Shown in pieces: positions 50,160 through 62,017 of a stretch of DNA of 64,000 bases (positions are counted from its first letter, which is position 1; each line of letters opens with the position of its first letter). The notes under the pieces were generated by a model. That model searched no databases, had not been told where the DNA came from, and was given only the letters and a program-made list of their open reading frames with translations. Origin of the DNA: Apoda limacodes (lineage: Eukaryota; Arthropoda; Insecta; Lepidoptera; Limacodidae). The translations under genes and the position numbers were made by a program. The stretch is from NCBI GenBank assembly GCA_946406115.1, contig OX291545.1, forward strand, positions 11,794,001-11,858,000, read 5' to 3'.

Positions 50160-51982
50160 GAAGTGTTGTGATCCTGGTGGTGAGTAAGGTTGCCAGAGAA
50201 GCTCTTTGAGGATTCGTTGCGTGGACAGCGGAGGACCGGCGGTGGTGCTTGTTGCTGTCATTGCTCGGCGTAGACGCAGCGTGCTGGTCCGGCAGTCAGG
50301 GAGACCTGATGGAACGACTGACTGCTGGGCGCCCACAGGTCGAACGGGTTCCCGAACCCAGAGATCACTTAATCTCCGCCCTGGGAGACTGATCCGCCAG
50401 CCTGTGTAAAGTCTCTGAAGTGGTAGTCGTGCCAGAGTGGACCTGGCTACTACAACAGAGGGGGATCAGGGGACCTTCCACCCGCCGTGCCAGCAACCGT
50501 ATCATCTGTGCCATGCTCCGGCAGTTCTAGTACCGCACCTTTTGTCCTCTTAGCTGCCTGTGCTTTAGTCTAAATAACCCTTTCAAAAAATATGGGAAGA
50601 AATAAAAGCAAAAGAGTTTATTCAGCGGCCACTCCATCCACATTCAATGTGGATTTTTGCAACATTAGGCCAATCTTAACGCAGTTCACCATCATCTAGA
50701 AACTACGCAGCCGACCATTTTTTTTCTAACGGAGACGTAGATAACCTGCCCGGCCGATACATCATACCTTTATTATCCCGGCTACAAACTCGAGCACAAT
50801 TTTGTGAGCCGTGCCGGTGTATGTATGTTCTTCCGGGAGGATATTTTGGGAGAATTTAACGCCCACCATCGTGAGTGGCTCAGTTCTCGAACCAGTAACT
50901 ATGCAGGGATATCTGCTCATGAATTTGCTCTGATCTATGGATTCCCTCAGCTGGTACTTTCTTCAACGAATATCAGATATAGAGGCCCATACAAGCTCCT
51001 TACTGGACCTTCTGCTGACTACACGTCCGGACAGATATTCTGTCTCAGTGGATGAGCCTTTAGGCTCCTCGGACAACTGTCTCGTTCGGACTCAAATGTC
51101 ATTCACACAACCCAATTCATCTGGGCCAGCTAATTGGCGTCGTGTGTGGCACTATAAGTCGGCAGACTGGGATGGATTGCGAGAATTTTATGCATCGTAC
51201 CCGTGAAGGCAGATCTGCTTTAGCTCAGAAGATCCTGACGACTGCGCAGCCGCATTCACTGAGACAATCCTCGCTGGTATGGAATGTTATATTCCTAACC
51301 CCCGAGTAGCTGCCGGCGTCAAAAAACGACCGTGGTTTAATAGGTCTTGCAGAGAAGCTAAACTTCTTAAGCAAACTGCATATGAGGCTTGGACCACGGC
51401 TGGTAATAATAAGGATCCGAATATTTCTGAGTTAAAACGCGAATGAAATGCTGCCTCGAGGTTCAGTAAGAAAGCAACTGTCAATAAGGAAATTTCCAAT
51501 TCATCGGCACAATAGGGCGACTTGCGAGCTATCCTTCTGGGAGTCGTGCTTTCTGGTCGCATGCCAAAGCTGCCGAAGGGAACTTTTGCCAGTCGTCGTT
51601 ACCACCACTGCGAAAGACCGATGGTGACTTGGCCCATAGTGCTAAAGAGAAAGCTGATCTCCTGGGCAGATTCTTTGCCTCAAAATCGAAAATGAACGAT
51701 GAAGGCGCTGTACCACCTACTATACCGTGGTGCGGTAAGACCATGCCGGAAATCTCCATAACACAGTGGGAGGTCCGGCGGGCGTTGCTTTCTCCAGACG
51801 TTCATAAGTCGAGTGGGCCAGACGGTATACCAGCAGTGGTGCTTAAGCAGTGTGCTCCTGAGTTATTTCTGTACTCACGCGCCTCGCCGCGCTTTCCTAC
51901 CATACTAGGCAATTTTCGTCTTCGTGGAAGACTGCGAATGTGTATACCCGGTGCCCAAAAAGGGTGATAGATCAGATCCATT
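50160..51982 (+). mobile_element. Jockey-like LINE 5' half (family A)
   Basis: Plus strand: a 5' region, then the endonuclease with EFNAHHREWLSSRTSNYAG, SLLDLLLTTRPDRYSVSV and GSSDNCLV, the WRRVWHYKSADWDGLREFYA linker, SYPSGSRAFW, LAHSAKEKADLLGRFFASKS and HKSSGPDGIPAVVLKQCAPE, and a cut near the PKKGDRS block. Stops and frameshifts separate the pieces. It lacks the polymerase that other family A copies carry. Confidence 0.85.
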
Positions 51983-52119
51983 GTGTTGTAGTAGGCACAT
52001 CACTAGGGATGGCGTGGGTGAGCGTGGTCTGTGATGTTAGTAAGTACTATGGAGGGAAGACCTAAGAATAAGGTTCATGTATGGAGATTATTAAATATAG
52101 AGTTGTAAGTGTTAAAGTA

Positions 52120-53400
52120 TTGGTATCATTTGTACATGGTGGCAGCTAAACGGCCCTACGACATAAAATGTCGGAAGAATCACATACAATCTCTGTTTTG
52201 CCAATGCAAAACATCAGGGCATCGGAGGAATTCTCATTTGATCCTAAAGATTGGGATAGCTGGAAACGAAGGTTTGAAAGATATGTATCGCTCAGTGCAT
52301 TTCCAAGAAGTGATACAGAGAAGATAGATTTTTTTTAATATCTATTAGGAAGTAGAGCAGAGCAACTGGCAAAACAAGTAAAAGTTGAAGATTGTCAAAA
52401 ATATGGGCAGGTATCAAAGGCATTTGATTGTTATTTTAGACCAAAAAAAAATGTGGTGCACGAGAGTTACAAATTCAATATAAGAAATCAACAACATGGT
52501 GAATCAATTGCAGAGTTTGTGTCTGAGCTGCACAAATTAAGTTAATCGTGTGAATACGACAGCCTCAAAGATGAATTGATCAGAGACAGAATTATAGTTG
52601 GAGTTCTTGATCAAAAACTAAGCGAGAGAATGCAGCTGATGGCAGATTTAAATTTGCATGAGGCTATAAGGATGGCAACTCAAGCTGAAGAGCAGAAAGA
52701 AGAGGCTAAACTGTTATGGGAGGATGAATTAAATGATAACAAGATAGCTAGAGAGGTTGACAAAAAAGGCAAGGAAGACAGGAGAAACTGCTGGTGTAGT
52801 GGTCGTGTAGGCGTTTACAAAAAAGAGACATGTCCTGCAGCAGGAGCTACATGTTACAAATGTAAACGAACTGGCCACTATTCAAGATGCTGCAAAGATT
52901 GGAAAAAAGTTAACCAGTTAGAGGTGGGAGAAGATTTCAAGGTGAATATTGAGTTCATGCTTGGTCAAAGTTCACAAATAACTAAATTTCTAGTAGATAC
53001 TGGAGCTGATGTAGTGGCATTACTAAACTCTTTATGAAAAAAAATTGTGTAGTAACACAGTGTAGTGACATTATTAGGGTAAGCGTAGTGGTTATATTCT
53101 CTTTGTTATTAGGGGGGCTGATGGTAATTGTTTGAATGAATTGAATATAATAATAGCTTTTATACAGGTAAAACTTATGTAATTAAAGGTTTACAAAGTC
53201 CAATATTAGGTCGGCCAGCAAATTAGAATGTTAAAGATACTGAACATTTTAAATATAAAAAAGTATTACAGTAGCAATGTAGACATTGATAGGGAATTTC
53301 CGGATATATTTTATGAATTGGGTGTTTTTAAGGACACATTTTCTATAAAATTAATTGATAATCCAAAACCTTATATGCATTTGTTTTGAATTTTTTCTAA
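52120..53400 (+). mobile_element. Ty3/gypsy-like gag-protease fragment
   Basis: Gag matrix/capsid-like text (DWDSWKRRFERYVSLSAF in a shifted frame), then 52576-53037 with LIRDRIIVGVLDQKLSERMQ, a CCHC knuckle CYKCKRTGHYSRC and an aspartic protease box LVDTGADV. A decayed start of reverse transcriptase follows to about 53400. Stops at several points make it inactive. The LTRs were not found. Confidence 0.8.
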
Positions 53401-53537
53401 TGTAGTAGTAAATTTTATATCTGCAGCAAACCATAAGAACCCGTATTCAAAATGACTTCGTATTAGAGATTTATACAAACACAGTAATATTTTTGGGTCT
53501 GCTCCCCAACTGACTGTAGATAAAGACTTAATCACAA

Positions 53538-53999
53538 AAATCCAATAACTTCTTTCTTGAAGAACCCCATACTGTAGTCCTTAGAGAAAACCTTGGCAGG
53601 GAGCTCGTTCGACAACCCAAGCGTTTGCGGGAGGAAGTTTCTCTGAAACCGCACTGTACGCGACCATTTCGGTTCTAAAGTGTGAGAATGAATTCCCTAC
53701 CGATGGCGAGCGGTGCGATGGTAGAAAGTAGCCGTAAGCATCATTACGGACAATTCCTCAGAACACAACCCATTGTACAAGCGGTAGAACACACACAGGG
53801 AGGCAAAGTCTTTCCTCAAACTTAAGGGTTCGATACGGAAAGTGAGTTTGGGATCGTCGACAATTCTCACAGCCCGTCGTTGAACCGAGTCAAAAGGTCC
53901 AAGCTGGAATCCGGGTGCACCTGCCCAGAGATGGCAGCAGTACTGCATATGGGGATGAACTTGCTACTTGTAAAGCAGCAACCTCTACCCCGACGCTTT
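53538..53999 (-). mobile_element. Jockey-like LINE 3' fragment (family A)
   Basis: Minus strand MQYCCHLWAGAPGFQLGPFD, QRRAVRIVDDPKLTFRIEPL, CVFYRLYNGLCSEEL then the WSRTVRFQRNF...KVFSKD end. One of the better-kept C-terminal copies. Its upper end abuts the next LINE. Confidence 0.83.
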
Positions 54000-55320
54000 A
54001 TTTTCCTAAGAGAAAAATTCCTACTGAAACTTTTTTCAGTCAGCAACAATAGTCTTCTTCTTAATTTATCTCATGTCTCATCATCATTATTCTTAGAAAA
54101 AAAACTTTTTATACTGCAAGACTTTTCAGATTTTTTAAATTTTCTTCAGAGTTCAGATATCTACAGAGGTAATTCTGTTTTACCTTGCTATAATGGTATG
54201 TTTAAATTAAATTTCCTTAAACCAACATATTTATAAACCACAATCTATCAACAAAAGAACAAGTGTATGAGATGACAATTGTCTGGTCATAGAATAATTT
54301 ACACAGATGTATCAAAAAATGAAAATAATGTTTCCATTGCAATATATAATAGCGAACTTAAACTGAGCATTGGGTATAAAATCCATAACAAAGCTTCAAT
54401 TTTTACAGCTGAAGCTGCTGCCATATTACTTGCGCTAAAACATATACAAAAACAACATCAGCAATGTTTACAATGGGTTATTGCTAGTGACAGTATGAGT
54501 GTTTTGGAAGCCTTACAAAATAATAAATTTCATTCCAATGATAATTACCTGTTATATCAAATAAAACAAATACTATCCGAGATTGTCTGTCTCCTTAACA
54601 TTCATGTCAATTTTGTTTGGATTCCATCTCATAAAGGAGTCTATGGAAATGAAAGGGCAGATCATTTAGCTAAAACAATTTTAAATTTAAACTTACCTTT
54701 TAGCATTAAGAATAGTAGTTTTGAGTTATTCCTACCATTTACAGATGTTATTCCTGATTTAAAAATCAGGATGGGCGAAAGGTGGAAAAAGGGACCATTG
54801 TACTCAAGTCCAGAATAAAGGTTTGTGGTATGCTGCTCTTAACATATCTATTATCAGTTTGCCTTGGTTTTGTAAAAGTCAATACTACATTAATAGAAAA
54901 TTTTACTGCATTGTCTGCAGACTTAGATTTGGTCATTGTCGTATCAACTCCCATCTTCACCGTATGCGTATGGCAAATACACCTCAATGTAATCAGTGTG
55001 ATTCCCAGGCAACACAAACCTTGCAGCATTTGTTCTTTGAATGTTCATCCTTTGGCATCCAGCGCCTTGTGCTTATGGGTGAACTGATTAATATTTACAA
55101 AAAAGCTGAATTGGTCCCGCGTAGCATTGAAATTTTGCTTAAAAAAAGTTGAACGTTTGTCTCGCTTTGTAAATATATTGTGAATACAGTAGGAGAAATT
55201 TAAATTTTTGTGTATAAATTGTGTAGAATTTGTAAATACGTTTTCTAATTTGTTTATTCTAGTTTTCAATTATTGTACAGGTTATGTTAAAATGTAAATA
55301 AATAAATTTGATTTATTGGA
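54000..55320 (+). mobile_element. I/R1-like LINE 3' end with RNase H
   Basis: 54279-54818 encodes an RNase H domain: IIYTDVSKNENNVSIAIY (first Asp), FTAEAAAILLALKH (Glu), VIASDSMSVLEAL (Asp) and WIPSHKGVYGNERADHLAK (His/Asp). After a frameshift near 54815, CNQCDSQATQTLQHLFFEC gives the C-terminal zinc finger. Ends with an ATAAATAAAT-type tail near 55300. Confidence 0.85.
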
Positions 55321-56079
55321 TTTAACCGTAGAATACCTATGTCTACTTTTATGAAGGATTGGATATAAACAAATTGGCCTAAGGCAACGTTATAAGGACA
55401 AACAGGATTGGACACAAATAAAACTAAGAGAAAAATAAGACAAATACTGAAGACGTAAATATTTGGACCTTAACAATATGGAATTTATTTATCAAGGAAA
55501 TACTACCGAAGACCTTATGTTGAAAGTAAATATGAAGACAAATTATTACCAATGACTAGGCAGCATGGTCTAAGACCTTAGCCTGTCCTCAGGGGCAAAT
55601 AAAAAAAAATAAAAAAAAATATCTTCTATTGCTACCAGAAACAAAAAAATCATATTACCGAGTTACGTACTAGGGCAGATGTTCTCTTTCTTTAATCTGT
55701 AGTCACGTTTAGTTCTAGATCTGTGACGCAGTATTTGTTTCCTCTATGGATCTGTGTTCTAGATTTTGCATGATTTTCGCTACACAATTTCTCGAAATTT
55801 TCTCGTCACTGAACTTCAACTGAGTACGAAACTAGTACTTTTATACAACATATAATTGTAAGTACAATAATAATAATATCTATCTTAACTAATAATATCT
55901 GAGTCAGCACGGTTTCTTGCGTGTATTTGTCAACAAATTATTTTTTGACTTCGGTTTCGACCATTTATACTAGAACTTTTACTTATTCAATTATAGTTGT
56001 CAGTAAAGTTAATTTGTGTACAATTTGTCCTGCTATTTATATGGAGTGCATAGTTGACTTGTGCATAATACTGTTTCAG
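55321..56079. other. GHITM 5' flank, promoter not resolved
   Basis: Contains a low-complexity (AAAAAAAAT)n end near 55600-55620 of an unclassified repeat. The untranslated first exon and promoter of GHITM should lie here or further left; no TATA box or clear donor was pinned down. Confidence 0.35.
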
Positions 56080-56280
56080 ATTGCATCATAATGTTGTCTC
56101 GAATGTGCGTTGCTCGCTCTGTGTTCAACGTAACGCAATCCCTTAAGTCTCCAGTGCCACAAAATTTTATTCCACGGAATAATGTACTTAGGAATTATGC
56201 CCGGGAAGCTAGAACCAGAGTTGCCACTAAAACACGACCTACTATGTGGGAGAGACTAATGGCACCTGCAGGCCCTAATG
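56080..56280 (+). CDS. GHITM: GHITM first coding exon with short 5' UTR
   Basis: ATG at 56091 has A at -3 and follows the likely acceptor ctgtttcag by 11 nt. 63 codons plus one base, donor gtatga. Encodes a mitochondrial targeting peptide and PTMWERLMAPAGPN. Confidence 0.92.
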
Positions 56281-59200
56281 GTATGAATACTTTATTGTTT
56301 TAGTAGTAGAGAAAGTTAACTAGCCAAGACCTGATGAGTGAGAGTTCAAAGAGACTGCAATTTGGTTAAATTGTACTTAGTGGCTCATCAAACTAAGTGG
56401 TGGGTCTGAGTGAAGGGTTCTTGAGGGAGTAGGAGAACACCCCCTGGGAAGAGAGGCGTGTTAAATCCCCCCTCATTAGGGTTGTGTGGGATGGATGTAT
56501 TTCAGTCATTTTTATTTTATTAAGCCCTGACACTTGATTATGGTGCCCCCATAACGATATATTCTGACGATAATCAATAGAGTACATTGTCGGCCCTTTT
56601 TTCTGTGAACACATCAACCAAAAATCCCTATCCCAGTTGCAATAACATTCACCCATCTGTATTCACAGCCGTATAATTCCGTCATTTTATTGTAGAGTCT
56701 AATGAAATTTTACAGTTTTTTGTTACATGTTATACAGATATGTTATGGAAATGAACCATATCCCTACTCCCTATTCTGGAGCATTCTCAAAATGCATTTA
56801 AGGTTCTTGTGAAACTTTTTCTCTATAACTCATACATTGTAATTAATAGGCTTCCAAAATTGAAAAATTTGTTTAAATTGCATTTAATGTCTGTATGGAT
56901 CCATGTTTGTTACTCAATCACGCTTTAACCACTGGATGGATTGCATTGGGATGAAACTTGGCACACATATATAGGTTAAGTCCTGGAATAGGACATAGGC
57001 TACTTTTTATCCCAAAAATTTAAAAGTTGCCGCAGGAATAATTGAACTGAGCTTAAATGAACTAAAGCTACAGCTATAGCTTGTTATAGCAAACTACATT
57101 AGTATAATAAAGGAGTTAAGTAAGGAGGAGAGTACTGGCAGAGCCACTCACAAAATTTAGTCTACATACAGGGTGCAAAAGGAAATGTGAAGTAATCTCA
57201 CTCGATTATTTCTAAACCATACACAATATCAAAATACTGATTATTATTCCTGGAAGTGCTTCAGGAGCTCTATGCAACATAAACTGGATCCATCTGAAAA
57301 TTTTATGTTTTCAGCTTCCATACATTTAGTATATTTAGTGAGATATTTTATCATTTAGGTATGTACTTAAAAACAGATATTATGCACTTATTCATATTTG
57401 CATTAATAATTTTTATTGATAGTAGTAACACATATATACAACTAAATAGACAGTACTTGATTAAATAAAAAAAAAATTAAAAGTGGAATGGTGCCAAAAC
57501 AAATACAGTAGGAATTTTGTTTGTACAAGAAAGTTCTACATTTTTAATTTAGTTATGATGGTAAATTCTAATGTATAATCTAAAAAAGAGACATGTTAAA
57601 ACTGTATTATCAAAATTAATAAGGTATCATGCAATGAGTGCCATGTTGCCATATTAAATGCATGGAAGCTGAAAACATCAAATTTTCGGAATGGATACAG
57701 TCTATATTAAAAACCATTATTATTACATTGAATAGAACTTGTAAAGCAGTTTCAGAATACTGTGATATTGTGTATGGTTTAGAAAAAATAATTAAATGAG
57801 ATCACTTAGCATTTTCATCCCATATATAAAAATGAATCCCTGTTTCCTTTGCCACACCTTTACTTCCGAATGAATGCACCAAATGGAATAATCATTTTTT
57901 GTTAGTTTCTTACTGTTAATCCAAGTTTTTATTAAAGAAAAAGTGAGTCAGACTTGCGCACTAAGAGTAAACCAATTGCAATGGAATTTTGGTAAGTTTT
58001 TGTGCACATGCTGGGGGTTTCTGAGAAAGAATAAACTGGTCAAGTGCAAGTTGGACTTCCCTACTTAGGGTAAACAATTGTAATGAAATTTTGGTAAATA
58101 TTTTTGCACATGATGGGGAAGGTTTCTAAAGTATTAGTAAGAAGTACTTCATTGTTTTAAAAAGCTTCAGCTTGTTTATAATTAAATCAAAGCACTAGAC
58201 TACACCTGGCAGTGATTTATACCTACATGTGACATGTGTCATATATTCATAGTGGTAGTACACTTTCCATGTCATTGCAATTATTACATAACTCATGCTG
58301 TCTATTATGTTTGAAAGTTAATGCTTTAAAGATTTATTTTTATTTACAGCTTTTAGTTTAGGAAAAGGTGCATTAGCCGGAGCATCAGCTGTAGGAATAG
58401 TTGCTCTATGCTACTATGGTTCAGGAGTTAAACCAGGAACACTTCAAGAGTCACAGTAAGTTTGTCATCTGTATAGAACAGTACAGTTAACACAGTAACT
58501 GTAAGGTATAATAATGTAAATAATTTAATAAATAAATAAATAAACAGTAGAGAAAAAGGCCGAGAATTTGGACGAATATACATAAACTGTTTTATGTGAA
58601 AATCTTTTCTACAGTCAAATAAGAAGTATGGTTATTAATAATAATAACGTATATATAAAATTGTTACCAACCAAAGGTCAGTTTTTGGCTAAAATCAAAG
58701 TTATAGTTTATGCCATAGCCTTTAGCCCAAGCTGAACTGGAAAGGTTATGCATAGAAATTATAAAAAGTTTATTAAATATAAGAAAAAAAAATTCACCAT
58801 CAACATCCCTGTTATGGATGATTGAAGATGATAAAAACTGGCCAAGTGCGAGATGGACTCGCGCACCGAGGGTTCCGTACCTACCACCATTTATGTAATC
58901 TACAAACACAAACAAAAATATTTTTATATATGAGTTGATTGAATAAAAGGTAAATTGCGGTTTAGGATTTATGACGTATTAAAAAAAAACTACTTACTAG
59001 ATCTCGTTAAAACCAATTTTTGGTGGAAGTTTGCATGATAATGTTCATCATATATTTTTTTTAGTTTTATCATTCTCTTATTTTAGAAGTTACAGGGGGG
59101 GGGGACATACATTTTACCACTTTGGATCCACTCTCGCGCAAACTATTCAGTTTAGAAAAAAGTGATGTTAGAAACCTCAATATCATTTTTGAAGACCTAT

Positions 59201-61466
59201 CCATAGATACCCAACAGATATGGGTTTGAAGAAAAAAAAAATTTGAGTTTCAGTTCTAAGTATGGGGAACCCCAAAAATTTATTGTTTTTTTTTCCATTT
59301 TTGGGTGAAAATTTTAATGCGGTTCACAGAATACATCTACTTACCAAGTCTCAACAATATAGTTCATATAGTTTCGGAAAAAAGTGGCTGTGACATACAG
59401 ACAGACAGACATGACGAATCTATAAGGGTTCCGTTTTTTGCCATTTGGCTACGGAACCCTAAGAACTAGATGATACTGAAAAATGTGTGGAAACAAATTC
59501 TTTGTTTTCCCTGGTCTCCACAGCTATCTCTGTTCCTAAAATCAAGTTGATTGTAAGCAAAGTTACAATTTAGAAATAAAAATATTGCGCATACTTAAAG
59601 AAAACAATATTAAAATAATCAAAGAAATTACAAATTAATGGTTTTTAGAGGAAACATAAATATATGTCCCATTGAAAAATATATTTCCAATAAAAAATAG
59701 TCTGTAATCTTTTCTTTCCCTATGCTTCGCCAAAAATCAGATCATACCATTGATTCATTGCAATGATAAGGAAAATTGCATTTTTTTCGGACTTAATTTA
59801 CAATTATGGATATTTTGTTTTAAAAAGTATCATATAGTGTGTATCACAATATAGCCTTTGTCCATTCTAAATATTGATGAAAGAATATTTGAAATCTGAT
59901 AAGTAGTTTTGAAGATTATCTTCTACATCTAAACTTACAAATTTTATCTCTTTATTATTAAAAAAATAGTATAGTATAGAAAGTAAAATAAAATAAAAAT
60001 AGGTGTACCAGTGGCTGAATGCACACATAACCACATTGTAATGTGGGAGATAGCCTCTTTATTAACCATTTAAGTCATGAGTGATGGAGGTGAACCTATC
60101 ACTGTAACACTACTTCTGACACAGTGTATTTGGAGTTAGGTGTCTTTTTATATTTTACAGTCAGTCGTAAATTACTCTTTCTGAAGTAACAATTGCTGAG
60201 TTAAAGAAGAAGAATAGAATAGTATGCCACCTTTGCCAGTTCATGCCAAACTATAAAAAGCCGTCAAGATTAGGCAAAATCTTATAAATTTATGTATGGA
60301 AATAGTGACATTTTACTGCAATATTTACATAACCCATTGGCAGCATGTTGAAATTGCAGTTAACTATGAAATGTTACATATTTTATATATATTTATCAGT
60401 TATTTAATTACAATATTTTTGTACTTAGCTTATGGCCCCAGTATGTGAAAGATCGTATCAAAGCTACATATGGATATATAGCTGGCTCACTGGTTTTAAC
60501 TGCTGGCAGTGCAGTTGCTGTTTTCAGAACACCTACACTCTTGAGGCTTGTGGCACAAAATGGATGGATGGTAAGTTATGACATTTACTAAAAATATTGT
60601 CATAAAAAATTATACCATATTAAAAAAATACATACAATAGAAACTCGATTATCTGGCCCTCAGTTATTCGGATTCGCGATTATCCGGACTACCAACCGCC
60701 ACCAACTGTAAATGCTGTTTCATATTGTTGTTTGTCAGTTGAGACTCGATTTCGAACTTAAATTTAGATTTAGGGTAATAGGACCTTATTAAAGTATAGG
60801 GTCCTATTCTACAATGCATCACTGCAAATCTGCATTCTTCCTAATCTGCAAAGTGTGTTATTGGCAACATTCTCTTACTATTTCAGTCTTCAGAAGATGG
60901 TTGAAACAGAAAACTGATTAAAGAGTGGGATTTGTGGAGTAATAGGAAACCAAGAGCCGTAATGGTTTCTTGACAAATATTTATAATTGAGTTTCATAAT
61001 GCTAACTGATTTTTTATTTGTGTATCCTGATTTATAGCATGGCAAAAGCTGGAGGGATAGAGAAGGGCATAGAATACGTTAAGCCCGATTAAGAGTTTCT
61101 ATGGTAATAGAATTTTCCGCAATGAAATCGCGGGACACTGTTCACGTCGCCAGTTGCCATGGAGCAACCAGGTGATCTGATTTATGGCACAGAGATAGCT
61201 AGGGAGACGGAGAAGTTCTTACGCATTGATAAGGCATTGAAAAGAAACAGGATAGAAGACTGTATTTATTTGTGCATTTTATTGTTTCAGTCAATAATCA
61301 TGACTTTAGGTCTCATGATCGGCTCTGGTATGGTTGTACGTAGTATGGACTATACGCCTGGATTTGGTCCTAAGCAGCTGGCTTGGATAGTGCACACTGG
61401 AATTATGGGAGCTGTGATTGCCCCCATTTGCTTCCTTGGTGGCCCTATATTAGTACGGGCAGCATG
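56080..61466 (+). CDS. GHITM: GHITM/TMBIM5, inner mitochondrial membrane BAX-inhibitor-motif protein (3' exons off window)
   Basis: GHITM (MICS1) sits in the inner mitochondrial membrane, where it supports cristae and cation/proton exchange. Coding exons are 56091-56280, 58350-58455, 60429-60570 and 61291-61466. They join in one frame of 204 codons plus two bases; the last codon, Trp of RAAW, is completed beyond the window. The N-terminus MLSRMCVARSVFNVTQ is Arg-rich, as in a matrix-targeting signal. Hydrophobic segments lie at residues about 70-85, 111-130, 147-160 and 176-200. WPQYVKDRIKATY and YTPGFGPKQLAW match vertebrate GHITM. A 5' untranslated exon upstream is implied by the acceptor tgtttcag just before 56080. 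The remaining C-terminal membrane segments must lie right of 64000, after the gypsy insertion. Confidence 0.95.
56888..57160 (+). mobile_element. Helitron-like copy 3, decayed
   Basis: Shares gtttgttactcaatcacgct, gatgaaacttggcacacata and tatagcttgttatagcaaac with copies 1 and 2. The TC start is lost and the end reads aaatttag then T. In the first GHITM intron. Confidence 0.65.
57180..57825. mobile_element. Long fold-back element in a GHITM intron
   Basis: Inverted arms of about 140 bp: 57188-57335 (tctaaaccatacacaatatc, ctgaaaattttatgttttca, gcttccatacattta) against 57655-57820 (gcatggaagctgaaaacatc, gatattgtgtatggtttaga). The middle of about 320 bp has no gene. MITE-like. Confidence 0.78.
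57948..58130 (+). repeat. Degenerate tandem repeat, period about 125 bp
   Basis: taaaccaattgcaatggaat then ttttggtaag...gcacatgctggggg recurs as taaacaattgtaatgaaatt then ttttggtaaa...gcacatgatgggga. The edge words (agacttgcgcactaagagta) suggest the gggttccg repeat family. Confidence 0.55.
58350..58455 (+). CDS. GHITM: GHITM second coding exon
   Basis: Acceptor tatttacag, donor gtaagt, phase 1 to 2. LAGASAVGIVALCYYGSG is a membrane segment matching the AAVGLGALCYYG segment of vertebrate GHITM. Confidence 0.95.
58838..59462 (-). repeat. gggttccgtaccc-type interspersed repeat, antisense
   Basis: Begins aactggccaagtgcgagatg and cgagggttccgtacc and ends ggctacggaaccctaag, with a CAGA microsatellite near 59395. 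Inverse orientation of the copy at 6378-6925; no 5S-like segment seen in it. A 10-base G run lies at about 59095-59104. Confidence 0.65.
60429..60570 (+). CDS. GHITM: GHITM third coding exon
   Basis: Acceptor gtacttag, donor gtaagt, back to phase 0. LWPQYVKDRIKATYGYIAGS is nearly identical to the family consensus; a second membrane segment follows. Confidence 0.97.
60635..61104. mobile_element. Tigger/pogo-like MITE with TA duplication
   Basis: Left end caatagaaactcgattatct then ggcc and right end (reverse) ccatagaaactcttaatcgg are terminal inverted repeats of the Tigger/pogo type. TA flanks both sides (60633-60634 and 61105-61106). 470 bp, no transposase frame. Lies between GHITM coding exons 3 and 4. 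Confidence 0.72.
61291..61466 (+). CDS. GHITM: GHITM fourth coding exon
   Basis: Acceptor attgtttcag, donor gtaaat, leaves phase 2 inside a Trp codon. MTLGLMIGSGMVVRSMDYTP and HTGIMGAVIAPICFLGGP match the BAX-inhibitor-like core. The frame stays open 44 codons upstream of the acceptor, to an ATG at 61159. Confidence 0.96.
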
Positions 61467-62017
61467 GTAAATAATAATAAATACCTAATCAAACTAAGAT
61501 TAAATTACATATTAAAAAAAACAATTTAACATTTGATAATTGTTTCACGACTCACAATTATGTTATGTGAGTAGTGCTCAGTGGTGTAGAACACTGTTTA
61601 CTTAAGAACTTAGCCTAATGCTCTGCGAGGATTCTACAATTCAAATTTCTATTACACCCCGGCTGGGACACGGCGCGGTTAGGAACATACTTATACATAT
61701 TGCAAAGTATCAAGAGGTGTATAAAGTAAATCAACTGGTGCCAAACGGTTATACCTGTAACGTCGAGGCAACGTCAAGCAAAGACCAAAGCTAAGGGCAA
61801 GTTTATTCGTTTCAGTAACACACACATAATAAACTACCTAGCACATCCCATACCCTCTTCACATAGTAATTGACACAAAATAGAAATACAGTAAATAATG
61901 AAATATATAAAAAAATACAGTTGATCGAATATCTAACTAAAAGCAAAGCAACACAACAAATAATGAACTTGTAAATATCTTATCTTATTACATATACGTA
62001 TTATATACTAAATTTAT

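Noticed and set aside
50206..50409. Separate genes in the GC-rich block near 50.2 kb
   Set aside because: The block is the 5' region of a family A LINE, whose endonuclease follows on the same strand.
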